64,000 nucleotides of DNA from an uncultured Ardenticatenia bacterium (GTDB lineage: Bacteria; Chloroflexota; Anaerolineae; 4572-78; NAK82): NCBI GenBank assembly GCA_937127125.1, contig CAKZLO010000034.1, positions 143,257-207,256 of the forward strand, in the 5' to 3' direction. A program made the translations under genes and the position numbers. The number at the start of each line of letters is the position of its first letter. Within the stretch, counting starts at the first letter, position 1. Of this stretch, positions 1 to 8,281 are shown one piece after another. The notes beneath the pieces were generated by a model. It did no database searches. It was not told the origin of the DNA and saw only the letters and a program-made list of their open reading frames with translations.

Positions 1-65
1 ATCCACACCAGAAAGAGTGACTGGAGCCCGCGGCGGATAATATAGCGAGCAAGCCCCTGCCTCAC
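1..65 (-). CDS. Peptide ABC transporter permease, N-terminal fragment (DppB/OppB type)
   Basis: Only the first 21 codons are in the window. A GTG at 65-63 overlaps the TGA of the solute-binding protein gene (GTGA, 4 bases). Reading on gives the residues ARYIIRRGLQSLFLVW, which resemble the usual start of DppB/OppB inner-membrane permeases: a short basic cytoplasmic tail followed by the first membrane helix. Its position directly behind a peptide-type binding protein on the same strand supports the call. The rest of the gene, and presumably the second permease and ATPases, lie outside the window. Confidence 0.6.
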   Translation of the reverse strand, partial: MRQGLARYIIRRGLQSLFLVW

Positions 66-1909
66 GGCGTTGGCGCCTCCTCGATATACCAGTCCTCCAT
101 ATTCCAGCCAATGCCCAGCGCGGTGGGAATGATCCCCTTAATGCGCTTGTTTTGACCGCTCCACGACTTGTTGTAGAAGAGGAAGATGTACGGTGCATCC
201 TCCGCGATAATTTTTTGAATCTGCTGGTATTTCTGTTTGCGAAACTCGAAATCGCAGTTTGCACCCGCTTCTTCGAACAGCTTCTCCACTTCCTTGTTGA
301 TGTAGGCGACGGAGTTGAGCTCTGGGATGTTCTCCTCAGCCCAGATCGTGTACATGATGTGCGGCTCGATGGTAGCCTGCCATGCGCCGATGTACACATC
401 CCAGTCCGGTTCCTTGGAGTGGAGCGCTTCCAGGAAGGTGGACCACTCCATGGCCTGAATATTGGCTTCTACTCCGATGCGGCGCCAGTAGTCCTGGAGC
501 GTCACAGCAATCAGTTCACGCGTCTTGCTGGTATTTGGGCCAAAGACCAGCTTCAGCCGCAGCTGCTTGCCATTTTGATCCAGCATCTTGCCGTCCTGGA
601 ATGAATAACCTGCTTGCTTGAACTCCTCGATAGCCTTCTCTGGATTGTAATCGTAGCAGGGTACATCCGGATTGTAGACCCACGAGGTCTCCGGATAAAC
701 GGAGCACAAGCGTTTGGCCTGCCCTTGCATTACCTGCTCTGTCAACAGGTCTTTATCAATGGCGTAAGCGAGCCCGCGACGCACGTGGAGGTCGTGTGTC
801 GGGAATCCCGGGCGCATATTGAGGCCGACATAGCTCCACAGCGCTGCTGCCGGCCACCACTCGTAGACGGTGATGTTGGGCAGTTGGCGTGCCTCCTTCA
901 GCTTGTCGGGGGTGATGGGGCCTGTGTCAGTTTCACCTGTTTTCATCTTCTGGTAGGCAACGTCCTGATCGGGTACGATCTCAATCACATAGCGGCTAAT
1001 ATTCGGGGCGCCGTGATACCAGTAGTTTTCGTTGGCCTCGAAGATGGCATACTGATCCCGCTTCCATTCCACCAGCTTGTATGGTCCTGAGACAACCGAA
1101 GGCTTATTCATCTCCGGGTTCTTCTCCGGATCATTCCATGGCAGCTTCTCCCAGACGTGTTTCGGCAGGGGTGTGATCAATCCGGACATCTGGCCCAGAC
1201 TCGGGCAATACACCTTCTCAATCTTGATTTCCAGAGTGTAATCGTCCAGCGCTTTATAGGACTTTATGAACTCAAGTTGTGACAGATAGGGAAACTCGTT
1301 CGCTGGATTCGTGACTTGCTGGTAAGTCCACTCAAAGTCTCGCGCAGTGATAGGCTGACCATCGCTCCAGAGCATACCTTTGCGCAGCCGAAACGTAAAG
1401 GTAAGCCCGTCCTCCGATATAGAATAGCTCTCTGCCATATTGGGGATGTACTGCAACGTGTTCTCGTCAAGACGCAGCAATCCTCCCGTGTAGACCATCC
1501 CTTGGTAGCTGCTCGACGCGGTATCGGTGGTTAGATAGGGGTGGAGGCTGACCGCGTCGGAGGTGGCGACGTCCTTATATTCGCCACCGCGCTTGGTACG
1601 CGGGCTGGTGACCTCTTCATCGCTCACGACAGTGATTCCCTTCTTGGGTTCACGAGCTTTGGCCGCTTCGGACTCCTCAACCACTTGAGTGATGACCTGC
1701 TGTGACACCTCCAGAGTGGCGGCAACAGTTGGTACCTCTCCTGTGGCCGGTGCGACTATCTCAGTGGGAGAAGGCGCAGTGGTCGCTGTGGCTGGCGGCG
1801 TAATCTGCGCTTCAGGAGAGGGTGTTGCAGGCGGTGCACATTGTGTCGTGCCCAACGTAAACGCCACAATAATCATCAACCAATACAATGGATTCTTGCC
1901 TCTTTTCAT
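62..1909 (-). CDS. Peptide/oligopeptide ABC transporter solute-binding lipoprotein (family 5)
   Basis: This is a 615-residue extracytoplasmic binding protein of the DppA/OppA (SBP_bac_5) family, which delivers peptides or similar solutes to an ABC importer. The N-terminus is a lipoprotein-type signal with the acylated Cys near residue 24 (GTTQC; Gln at -1 is unusual). A Pro/Thr/Ala-rich linker of about 80 residues follows, then the family-5 fold (LRKGMLWSDGQPITARDF near residue 180). The start is set at the ATG at 1909 because AGGGGG lies 8 bases upstream; an in-frame ATG six codons earlier sits before that ribosome site. A good promoter lies about 75 bases upstream. The stop overlaps the permease start, so binding protein and permease are translationally coupled. 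Confidence 0.9.
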   Translation of the reverse strand: MKRGKNPLYWLMIIVAFTLGTTQCAPPATPSPEAQITPPATATTAPSPTEIVAPATGEVPTVAATLEVSQQVITQVVEESEAAKAREPKKGITVVSDEEVTSPRTKRGGEYKDVATSDAVSLHPYLTTDTASSSYQGMVYTGGLLRLDENTLQYIPNMAESYSISEDGLTFTFRLRKGMLWSDGQPITARDFEWTYQQVTNPANEFPYLSQLEFIKSYKALDDYTLEIKIEKVYCPSLGQMSGLITPLPKHVWEKLPWNDPEKNPEMNKPSVVSGPYKLVEWKRDQYAIFEANENYWYHGAPNISRYVIEIVPDQDVAYQKMKTGETDTGPITPDKLKEARQLPNITVYEWWPAAALWSYVGLNMRPGFPTHDLHVRRGLAYAIDKDLLTEQVMQGQAKRLCSVYPETSWVYNPDVPCYDYNPEKAIEEFKQAGYSFQDGKMLDQNGKQLRLKLVFGPNTSKTRELIAVTLQDYWRRIGVEANIQAMEWSTFLEALHSKEPDWDVYIGAWQATIEPHIMYTIWAEENIPELNSVAYINKEVEKLFEEAGANCDFEFRKQKYQQIQKIIAEDAPYIFLFYNKSWSGQNKRIKGIIPTALGIGWNMEDWYIEEAPTP

Positions 1910-2253
1910 AGTACATCCCCCTGACATAACAGATCAGATGTATTTTCAACCGGCAGGTCGTAACGATGTCACCTTAAGATATAGTATAGCATACTTTATC
2001 TATGCTCACAACGGGGGAGGTCCCAGGAGCCTTGATAAGAATCGGCATGCGGTGGCTGATCTTCTCAGCCTCTCCCGATCGGTGCGCTCTAGGCGAGCTG
2101 CCATTTGACCGGTTGTGGTTAACCGGTTATCATCCCGACTGTGGACAGATTGCTGCGTACAGAAGGGGCAATTGACCTCGTATGAGCAGTTGTTGCTCAT
2201 CTGACCACAATAATGTTGTAGGAAAACGGTGTTTTCTTTTGTCGAGCACAGGT
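1910..2253. other. Divergent intergenic region with a 7-base inverted repeat
   Basis: This 344-base gap separates the minus-strand binding protein gene from the plus-strand lipoprotein gene. It holds the minus-strand promoter at 1983-2011. It also has a perfect inverted repeat, ATGAGCA-gttgt-TGCTCAT, at 2182-2200, about 55 bases before the chosen lipoprotein start. The repeat could be an operator or an mRNA hairpin. I see no convincing plus-strand promoter, although TTGACC occurs at 2172. An in-frame ATG at 2182 would start a longer protein but puts 24 unlikely residues before the signal peptide. Confidence 0.4.
1983..2011 (-). promoter_or_regulatory. sigma70-type promoter of the peptide-binding protein gene
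   Basis: On the minus strand TTGTGA (2011-2006), a 17-base spacer and TATACT (1988-1983) are seen. The -10 box is preceded by TGC, making it an extended -10. The predicted transcript would start near 1976, giving a leader of about 67 bases. Confidence 0.6.
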
Positions 2254-3486
2254 ATGATTGGATTTGGGAAGCTCCTGGCTTCATGCGCGATGGGGTTGCT
2301 TGCATTGGTCATCTTCTCCGGTTGTAGTGGGGCTCCTCTGCTTTACGATGTATCGGTGCGACCGGCCTTGATTACACCCAACGCCGATGGGGTAAACGAT
2401 GTGGCACGCATTGCCTACAAGCTAGGGGACAATGCCAATCTTTCCATCTATTTGGTGGACGGGGAAGGTCAAAGGCATTACTTCCGCCAGGAACGTCGTC
2501 GTTCATCTGGCGCTTATCAGGTGGATTTCAGCGGTGTGATAGGTGGCCGCATGTTGCCCGACGGTACCTACACGTGGGTCGTCGAAGCGATCACGGATGC
2601 AGGGGTGATTCAGCGGGCACAGGGAGAAATGGTGATCCAGGATGCTGACACCGAGCTGCCCCAGCTCCAAGGTTTCAGCGTTTATCCCAAGGTTTTCACA
2701 CCCAACCAAGACGGTAAGCATGATCGTGTGACTATCAATTATTATCTAAACAAGCCAGCAGAGGTGACCGTTTATCTTATTGGAGCAGACGGCACCAAAT
2801 ATCCGGTTGCTGAAAAGGAACGCGACGTGAAACCGGGTTCGCCCGGACTGCATATGTACGACTACGACGGAGGTGTCGATTTGGGCGCCGATCCACCGCC
2901 GGATGGCGATTACATCGTGCGCGCTGAGGCGGTGGACCGCGTTGGTAATCGCACTACGGTGACCTCCACATTAACTATTCAGGATGGCGGTCGCCCGCGC
3001 GCTGACATTGTGCAGGCTCATGTGGACTTCTACAACCCTGTCACGGGTGATAAGGTGGTGCCCCTGGGTGGCACGCTCGCGTTCACATTGACAGTAGAGA
3101 ATTTTGGACAGGTGCCGATCCGCACGATCGGGCCGGACTCTGGAACGCACTACCGCAGTGATGAGAACTTCAATACCAAAGGTTTCTACCAGTCGCCGGG
3201 CGCGTGGCGGGTAGGGATTGACTACGAGGGTAATCCGGGCTATGCATATCCTTTCCGTTGGGCACTAGGCCGTCTTGATCAGTTGCAACCGCGCGTCATA
3301 GACGGTCAGACGTTCTATTACCTGATGCCCGGCCAGCGTGCTGTGGTCACTGGAAGCATTCAGATTGTAGATGTGCCGGCTAAGAAAGATGTGATCTACT
3401 TCTGGGCTGGGCTTATTCACGAGGAGGTGAGCATAGAACCCTTTAATCATTACGTGGATCCTCAGCAAATTGCCATCGGATTCTAG
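2254..3486 (+). CDS. Lipoprotein with two FlgD/gliding-type Ig-like repeats
   Basis: A 410-residue secreted lipoprotein. Residues 1-24 form a lipoprotein signal (FSGC, Cys24). Two tandem Ig-like modules follow, each opening with the TPNxDGxxD signature (TPNADGVND near residue 38 and TPNQDGKHD near residue 146). This signature is typical of FlgD_ig/CHU_C-like domains that form beta-sandwiches on the cell surface. The C-terminal 150 residues look like a further CARDB-like beta domain. No enzymatic motif is visible, so a structural or adhesive surface role is inferred. The start at 2254 is chosen because it places the signal peptide at the N-terminus; the Shine-Dalgarno there is weak. The NYN-domain gene begins 13 bases downstream. 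Confidence 0.7.
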   Translation: MIGFGKLLASCAMGLLALVIFSGCSGAPLLYDVSVRPALITPNADGVNDVARIAYKLGDNANLSIYLVDGEGQRHYFRQERRRSSGAYQVDFSGVIGGRMLPDGTYTWVVEAITDAGVIQRAQGEMVIQDADTELPQLQGFSVYPKVFTPNQDGKHDRVTINYYLNKPAEVTVYLIGADGTKYPVAEKERDVKPGSPGLHMYDYDGGVDLGADPPPDGDYIVRAEAVDRVGNRTTVTSTLTIQDGGRPRADIVQAHVDFYNPVTGDKVVPLGGTLAFTLTVENFGQVPIRTIGPDSGTHYRSDENFNTKGFYQSPGAWRVGIDYEGNPGYAYPFRWALGRLDQLQPRVIDGQTFYYLMPGQRAVVTGSIQIVDVPAKKDVIYFWAGLIHEEVSIEPFNHYVDPQQIAIGF

Positions 3487-3499
3487 GCAGTATATAAAA

Positions 3500-4018
3500 A
3501 TGCTCCTGTTAATTGACGGACACAATCTTATTGGCCAGATGCCCGATCTCAGGCTTGACGACCCCAATGACGAGGAAGAATTGCTGAGTCGTTTGCGTGC
3601 CTACCATGCCTCTACAGGTTTTGAACTTGCAGTGTATTTTGATCCTGGACTATCCTACCGTCCGCCAGTGCGCCGATCTGAGGCGGGCATCACAGTGTAT
3701 TGTGCTCCTCAAGGTCACCAGGCGGATGAACTCATCCTTCACGAGATTCAACATCGACAGGATCCACGCCAGCTGACTGTGGTGACTTCAGATCGTGTCG
3801 TGCAACAGGCTGCTCGTGCACGTGGTTGTCGCGTGATCGACTCACGAGCTTTTGCGGCAGAGCTGGCTCACCCTGTACGACGCCGGCGTCCGCGCACGCG
3901 GGTCAGGCCGCAAGTACTCGATGTGCCACCGCTGCCAGAAAAGGAAATTGACGAGTGGTTACGCATTTTTGAACAGGGAGGCAGCCAACCCAATCCTCGC
4001 TTGCGGCAACGACGTTAA
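3500..4018 (+). CDS. NYN-domain ribonuclease-like protein (YacP/Rae1 type)
   Basis: A 172-residue protein of the NYN/PIN-like family related to YacP (Rae1), an endoribonuclease acting on ribosome-associated mRNA in Bacillus. Family features seen are the N-terminal LLLIDGHNLIG with the first acidic metal ligand, the acidic DDPNDEEELL helix, and LTVVTSDRVVQQAARARGC, which holds the second acidic site near residue 92. The C-terminal 50 residues are basic (RRRRPRTRVRP) and may bind RNA. The ATG at 3500 is preferred over an in-frame ATG at 3470 that lies inside the upstream gene. That the protein is an active nuclease is inferred from family only. Confidence 0.75.
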   Translation: MLLLIDGHNLIGQMPDLRLDDPNDEEELLSRLRAYHASTGFELAVYFDPGLSYRPPVRRSEAGITVYCAPQGHQADELILHEIQHRQDPRQLTVVTSDRVVQQAARARGCRVIDSRAFAAELAHPVRRRRPRTRVRPQVLDVPPLPEKEIDEWLRIFEQGGSQPNPRLRQRR

Positions 4019-4087
4019 GGCCTAACCTGTTAGTATGCCACACCCGACTTGATTACACTCTCATTTTTGCGGAGGAACGCTGAACTC

Positions 4088-6601
4088 GTGACGCAGACCC
4101 GAACAAACCGATTTCTTTACGTTGGCGTCTTTATGATCAGCATGGCGGTGCTGACCTTGGAGATCGCCCTTACTCGTATTTTTTCTGTAACGATGTGGTA
4201 TCATCTGGCCTTTATGGTGATCAGCACAGCACTGCTTGGGTTCGGTGCTAGCGGAGCATACCTGACTGTACGGCGTGCTGAGCGAGATGAACGCCTGGAA
4301 CATAATCTCCCCACGTTTGCTGGCCTCACCGCTTTGAGCATTGTGATCTCCTTTGCGCTAATAACCCGCCTGCCTCTGGACCCGTTGGCGCCGTTGTTGC
4401 CTGGCCTTACCTCGAGCGAACGGGTTTGGCAGACAATCCTTCTCATCGTATTACTACTGGCTGAGTATGTGCTGGTCGTAGTGCCCTTCTTCTTCGCCGG
4501 ATTGACGTTGGGTGGGGCATTTGCAGCGTTTTCGAAGCGCATCAGCACTCTGTATTTCGCCGATCTTGTCGGTGGCGGATTGGGCTGCTTGTTGGTGGTC
4601 ACGCTCTTATGGGTGTTGTCTGGACAAGGTGTTGTGTTGGTCGCTGCCGGGCTTGCCGGGGTGGCAACCTTTTTCTTTAGCTTGCAATCGAACATAGGGA
4701 TGCTCATACCTGTCCGTCGGCAAGGCGCCCTTGCATATAGTGCTCTGGTAGGGGCCGTTATCCTGTTTAGTTTGTCGTTTCTTGCTGACCGGCTTCTCCC
4801 TTTGCACATACCGCCGAGCAAACCTCTTTATCAGGCCTACGCTGATCCAACCATCAAGCTTGTTTATACTGGTCACACACCTTTCGCGCGCGTAGACGTC
4901 ATGTATCGTGAAGGTGCTAGCTTGGGTGCGTGGGGGCTTAGCTCGCGATGTCCTGCGGCACCTCCGCCTGAGCAGATGTTCGTTACCATCGATGCTGCGG
5001 CTATCACGGCGATCACGCGCTTCAACGGCGATCAGGAGAGCGTCGCATTTGTGAACTGTGCGCCGAGTGGTTTGGCTTTCCAGGTGGGGGCGAAGCCACC
5101 CCAAAGCGCCTTGATTATAGGGCCAGGCGGTGGTATTGATGTCCTCACTGCACTATACAATCGGGTGCCTCGTATTGTGGGAGTGGAAATTAACCCTCTT
5201 ATTGTCAACTTAGTCACCGATAAGGCATTGTATCGCGACTTTGCGGGGGGCATCTATACAGACTACCCCAACGTAGAAATCCACCTGGCCGAAGGTCGTA
5301 ATTTTATTGCACGCACCCAAGAGAAATTCGACCTGATCCAGTTCTCGCAGGTTGACACATGGGCAGCTGCAGCTTCAGGGGCATACAGTCTGAGCGAGAA
5401 CTTTCTTTACACGGTGGAAGCGTTCCTGGACTATTACGACCATCTGACCGAGGATGGAGTACTCACGGTAGGTCGTTGGTATTTCGATCCACCACAGCAA
5501 GCCTTCCGTCTGGTCACCATCGGTACAGCTGCACTGGAAGCACGTGGTGTTGCCAACCCTGCACAGCATTTCGTCGTCGTACGTGCTGGTGACACCTCGA
5601 CCTTTATTATGAAAAAGTCTCCCTTCACTTCGGAGGAGATCGCGCGTCTGCGACATCTCGTGGGTCAGCTTGAGTTCGCCATCCTGTACGCGCCTGATGA
5701 AACCGATCCAAGCAATTGGTTTGTCCGTTTCTTCAATGCACCTGACCGGTCTCGTTTCTTCCGTGAGTATCCGCTTGATGTCACTCCGACTACAGATGAT
5801 CGACCTTTCTTCTTTGAATACTACGGTTGGAGCAACCTGGGTGACTTTAGATCCGGAAAGGTGACATTGATTATCCTACTAGCACAAGCTCTGCTGTTAG
5901 CGACGTGGTTCATCCTGTGGCCGCTGTGGCGTTTTCAACGGCATGGTTTGGCGACGCGGGGAGCGGGATATTTTCTGGTTTACTTTGCTGCGCTGGGGAT
6001 GGGGTTCATTCTGATTGAGATAGGCCTGATGCAACGTTTTGTGTTGTTCCTTGGACATCCTGTCTATGCTACTTCGGTGGTGCTGTTTGCAATTCTGTTC
6101 TTCTCGGGCATAGGTAGCTTCTTGTCGGGTCGTTTGCTCAACGAAGGAGATCCTCGCTCTGTGCAGGTGAGAGTGATACCCGCATTGGCATTGATTGCCC
6201 TATTGTATATCTTTCTTTTACCTTCTCTATTTCAAACGTTTATTGGGTTTGATCTCGCTTATCGGGTGGCTGTTTCCATTTTGCTGTTAGCTCCCTTGGG
6301 GATGTTGATGGGTATGCCGTTTCCATTGGGCATTCGGCTGGTTGATCGCGTGAATCCGGCCTTAGTGGCGTGGGCGTGGGGAGTCAACGGTTTTAGCTCG
6401 GTTGTCGGTTCGATCCTCACAATCATGATTGCTCAAAGCTATGGCTTTTCGCTGGCAATCGGTGTTGCCATAGTTATATATATGCTCGGTTTGGCGGCTA
6501 TCCGGGCGGTCAGTATGCAAACTGTGGAGGCGCCACTGCTGTCACCTGTTGGGGTTACCTCCATCTCCAACCCAACAGAGAGGATCAGCTCGGATGGATG
6601 A
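4088..6601 (+). CDS. Large membrane protein with spermidine-synthase-like domain
   Basis: About 837 residues. The first 200 residues hold about six hydrophobic helices. A Rossmann methyltransferase/aminopropyltransferase-like domain lies in the middle: ALIIGPGGGIDVLTAL is the nucleotide loop, VGVEINP the acidic strand end, and a long conserved segment follows from DLIQFSQVDTW. The C-terminal third is again membrane-embedded. The layout matches the membrane-fused spermine/spermidine synthase-like proteins common in Chloroflexota and Deltaproteobacteria; their substrate is unknown. True aminopropyltransferases have a D-T/S-D pair at the active site, whereas here the segment reads FSQVDTWAA. A GTG start at 4088 follows GGAGGA at 4071; an upstream TTG at 4049 also keeps the frame. 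The stop overlaps the next start by 4 bases. Confidence 0.7.
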   Translation: MTQTRTNRFLYVGVFMISMAVLTLEIALTRIFSVTMWYHLAFMVISTALLGFGASGAYLTVRRAERDERLEHNLPTFAGLTALSIVISFALITRLPLDPLAPLLPGLTSSERVWQTILLIVLLLAEYVLVVVPFFFAGLTLGGAFAAFSKRISTLYFADLVGGGLGCLLVVTLLWVLSGQGVVLVAAGLAGVATFFFSLQSNIGMLIPVRRQGALAYSALVGAVILFSLSFLADRLLPLHIPPSKPLYQAYADPTIKLVYTGHTPFARVDVMYREGASLGAWGLSSRCPAAPPPEQMFVTIDAAAITAITRFNGDQESVAFVNCAPSGLAFQVGAKPPQSALIIGPGGGIDVLTALYNRVPRIVGVEINPLIVNLVTDKALYRDFAGGIYTDYPNVEIHLAEGRNFIARTQEKFDLIQFSQVDTWAAAASGAYSLSENFLYTVEAFLDYYDHLTEDGVLTVGRWYFDPPQQAFRLVTIGTAALEARGVANPAQHFVVVRAGDTSTFIMKKSPFTSEEIARLRHLVGQLEFAILYAPDETDPSNWFVRFFNAPDRSRFFREYPLDVTPTTDDRPFFFEYYGWSNLGDFRSGKVTLIILLAQALLLATWFILWPLWRFQRHGLATRGAGYFLVYFAALGMGFILIEIGLMQRFVLFLGHPVYATSVVLFAILFFSGIGSFLSGRLLNEGDPRSVQVRVIPALALIALLYIFLLPSLFQTFIGFDLAYRVAVSILLLAPLGMLMGMPFPLGIRLVDRVNPALVAWAWGVNGFSSVVGSILTIMIAQSYGFSLAIGVAIVIYMLGLAAIRAVSMQTVEAPLLSPVGVTSISNPTERISSDG

Positions 6602-7401
6602 TCGTAGGGAAACTAGTGGAAATAAGAGACTGGTATGCTCAGCTAGGTGAACCCAGACGGACGGTCTACACGCTGCTGTTTGCAGTCATTTTGCTCACTA
6701 TGCCCTGTTATTGTGTCGGCTTGATTGCATTGAGCCGGGCACCGGTTGCTCCATTGCTGACGGTAACGCCTTTGGCTATCCCGCCACCAAGACCATCACC
6801 ACTTTTCACCGAATCCGTCCCTACAACGGTAATAGTGACAACGGTGCCGTTGCGTTTGCCTACGACTGTACTTGAGCCAACACCGACACAGTCTTTCCCA
6901 ACTGTAGTTGTGCCGTTTGCTCCTGAGACTTCGCTACCGTTGGTACAAACACTACCTGTTTCTCCGTCGCCAACGTTTGTCTTGTCTATACCGAGTACAA
7001 CACCACTGCCTCCTAGCAGCTTGCCTGCCTCTATGCCGACAGCCACAACAATGCGCAAGCCGGAGCATCCAGTTCCAGCTCCCACCTATAGCCCTACTCC
7101 GATGGAGGAGGTGCTACCTCCGGCGACGATCCCAGTGATTGTGCTGACACCTATTGAGTTGCCAAATGTGCCATCCGACACTCCTGTGTCCACCTCTGTC
7201 CCAGAGGATACTGCTCCACCCACGCCTATCCCAACCGCAATACCAGGCTCTGCCTCGCCTGTTGTCACAGAGGCGGTTCCCATCGCGACCTCAATGGAGC
7301 AGCCGACAGCACCTACAGGTGGGGAAGGCGTGTCACCTGAGGCTATTCCCTCTGCAGAACCGTCGGAATCACTGGGGGGATTTTCGCAGCAGAACAGCTA
7401 G
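6598..7401 (+). CDS. Single-pass membrane protein with long Pro/Thr-rich tail
   Basis: 267 residues with no recognised family. A short cytoplasmic start (residues 1-22) precedes one membrane helix (about 23-47). About 210 residues of low-complexity Pro/Thr/Ser/Val sequence follow, full of PTP, PSP and TPL motifs and almost without aromatic residues or Lys. It is built like a wall-spanning or O-glycosylated stalk. Its ATG overlaps the TGA of the spermidine-synthase-like gene (ATGA), so the two are very likely made together and may work in the same membrane complex. The low-complexity tail looks functional rather than frameshifted, since codon choice stays like its neighbours. Function unknown. 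Confidence 0.6.
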   Translation: MIVGKLVEIRDWYAQLGEPRRTVYTLLFAVILLTMPCYCVGLIALSRAPVAPLLTVTPLAIPPPRPSPLFTESVPTTVIVTTVPLRLPTTVLEPTPTQSFPTVVVPFAPETSLPLVQTLPVSPSPTFVLSIPSTTPLPPSSLPASMPTATTMRKPEHPVPAPTYSPTPMEEVLPPATIPVIVLTPIELPNVPSDTPVSTSVPEDTAPPTPIPTAIPGSASPVVTEAVPIATSMEQPTAPTGGEGVSPEAIPSAEPSESLGGFSQQNS

Positions 7402-7416
7402 CAGGAGAGTGTGCTC

Positions 7417-8169
7417 ATGGGGGCAATACTTCAGGCCATTCACGTCAGCAAGGAATACTTCACCAATCGGGGTGTGTTGTCAGCAGTCGAAGACATCACT
7501 TTTGATGTGGCGTCAGGTGAGTTCGTGTGCATTGTGGGGCCCTCCGGTTGCGGCAAGTCCACATTACTGCGTCTGCTGGCTGGGCTCCTACTGCCGGATC
7601 GTGGTCAAGTATGTCTCCATGGCCATCCGTTGACTGGCCCATCGCGCAAGATCGGTCTTGTGTTTCAGAAAGCGAACCTCATGCCTTGGCGTACTGTGTT
7701 TGACAACGTGCTGCTACCCCTAGAGATACAGCGCGTGAACCATTTGGAAGCACAGCAGCGTGTTGAGGAAGTGCTTCGCCTCGTAGATTTGACTGCATTT
7801 GCGAATTGCTATCCACGTGAGCTTTCGGGCGGTATGGAGCAACGTGTCGCAATCGCACGTGCGTTGGCATATGAGCCGGAGATCCTGCTCCTTGATGAAC
7901 CATTCGGAGCTCTGGATGCCTTGACGCGTGAGAGGTTAAACCTGGAGCTGATGCGCATTTGGGAAGCCAGTCACAGGACGATAGTGATGGTCACCCACGA
8001 CATTCGAGAAGCAGTGTTCCTGGCCGATCGTGTATTGGTGATCAGTCAACGGCCTGGTCGCATCACGGTTGAGGTACCTGTCACACTGCCACGACCGCGC
8101 TCAACCGATTTGTTCTACAGTGACGCCTTCAACTCCTTGGCCCATCGTGTGCGCCTGGCCATCCGATGA
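7417..8169 (+). CDS. ABC transporter ATP-binding protein, nitrate/sulfonate/taurine type (orphan)
   Basis: A 250-residue ATPase of the SsuB/TauB/NrtD class. Walker A is GPSGCGKST (near residue 44), the signature LSGGMEQR (near 137) and Walker B LLLDEPFGALD (near 160). The H-loop lies in VMVTHDIREAV. The C-terminal QRPGRI is typical of this class. AGGAG ends 10 bases before the ATG at 7417; a GTG at 7411 is the alternative start. No permease or binding protein lies beside it on this strand. A permease of the matching class lies at 12779-13522 and has its own ATPase. This one either works with partners elsewhere or shares that permease. Confidence 0.85.
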   Translation: MGAILQAIHVSKEYFTNRGVLSAVEDITFDVASGEFVCIVGPSGCGKSTLLRLLAGLLLPDRGQVCLHGHPLTGPSRKIGLVFQKANLMPWRTVFDNVLLPLEIQRVNHLEAQQRVEEVLRLVDLTAFANCYPRELSGGMEQRVAIARALAYEPEILLLDEPFGALDALTRERLNLELMRIWEASHRTIVMVTHDIREAVFLADRVLVISQRPGRITVEVPVTLPRPRSTDLFYSDAFNSLAHRVRLAIR

Positions 8170-8281
8170 CGTTACTTAGCACACAGAGATTGTTCCTCGC
8201 ATCAACGAGTGATTTCCACTTTAATCTCTGCAACTTACACCGATGTCACAAGATTACGGACAGCTGCGACGCGGGGAAGAA

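Noticed and set aside
4201-4821. 206-codon frame opposite the spermidine-synthase-like gene
   Set aside because: Composition is very rich in Arg, Ser, Pro and Thr, typical of an antisense shadow of a membrane protein.
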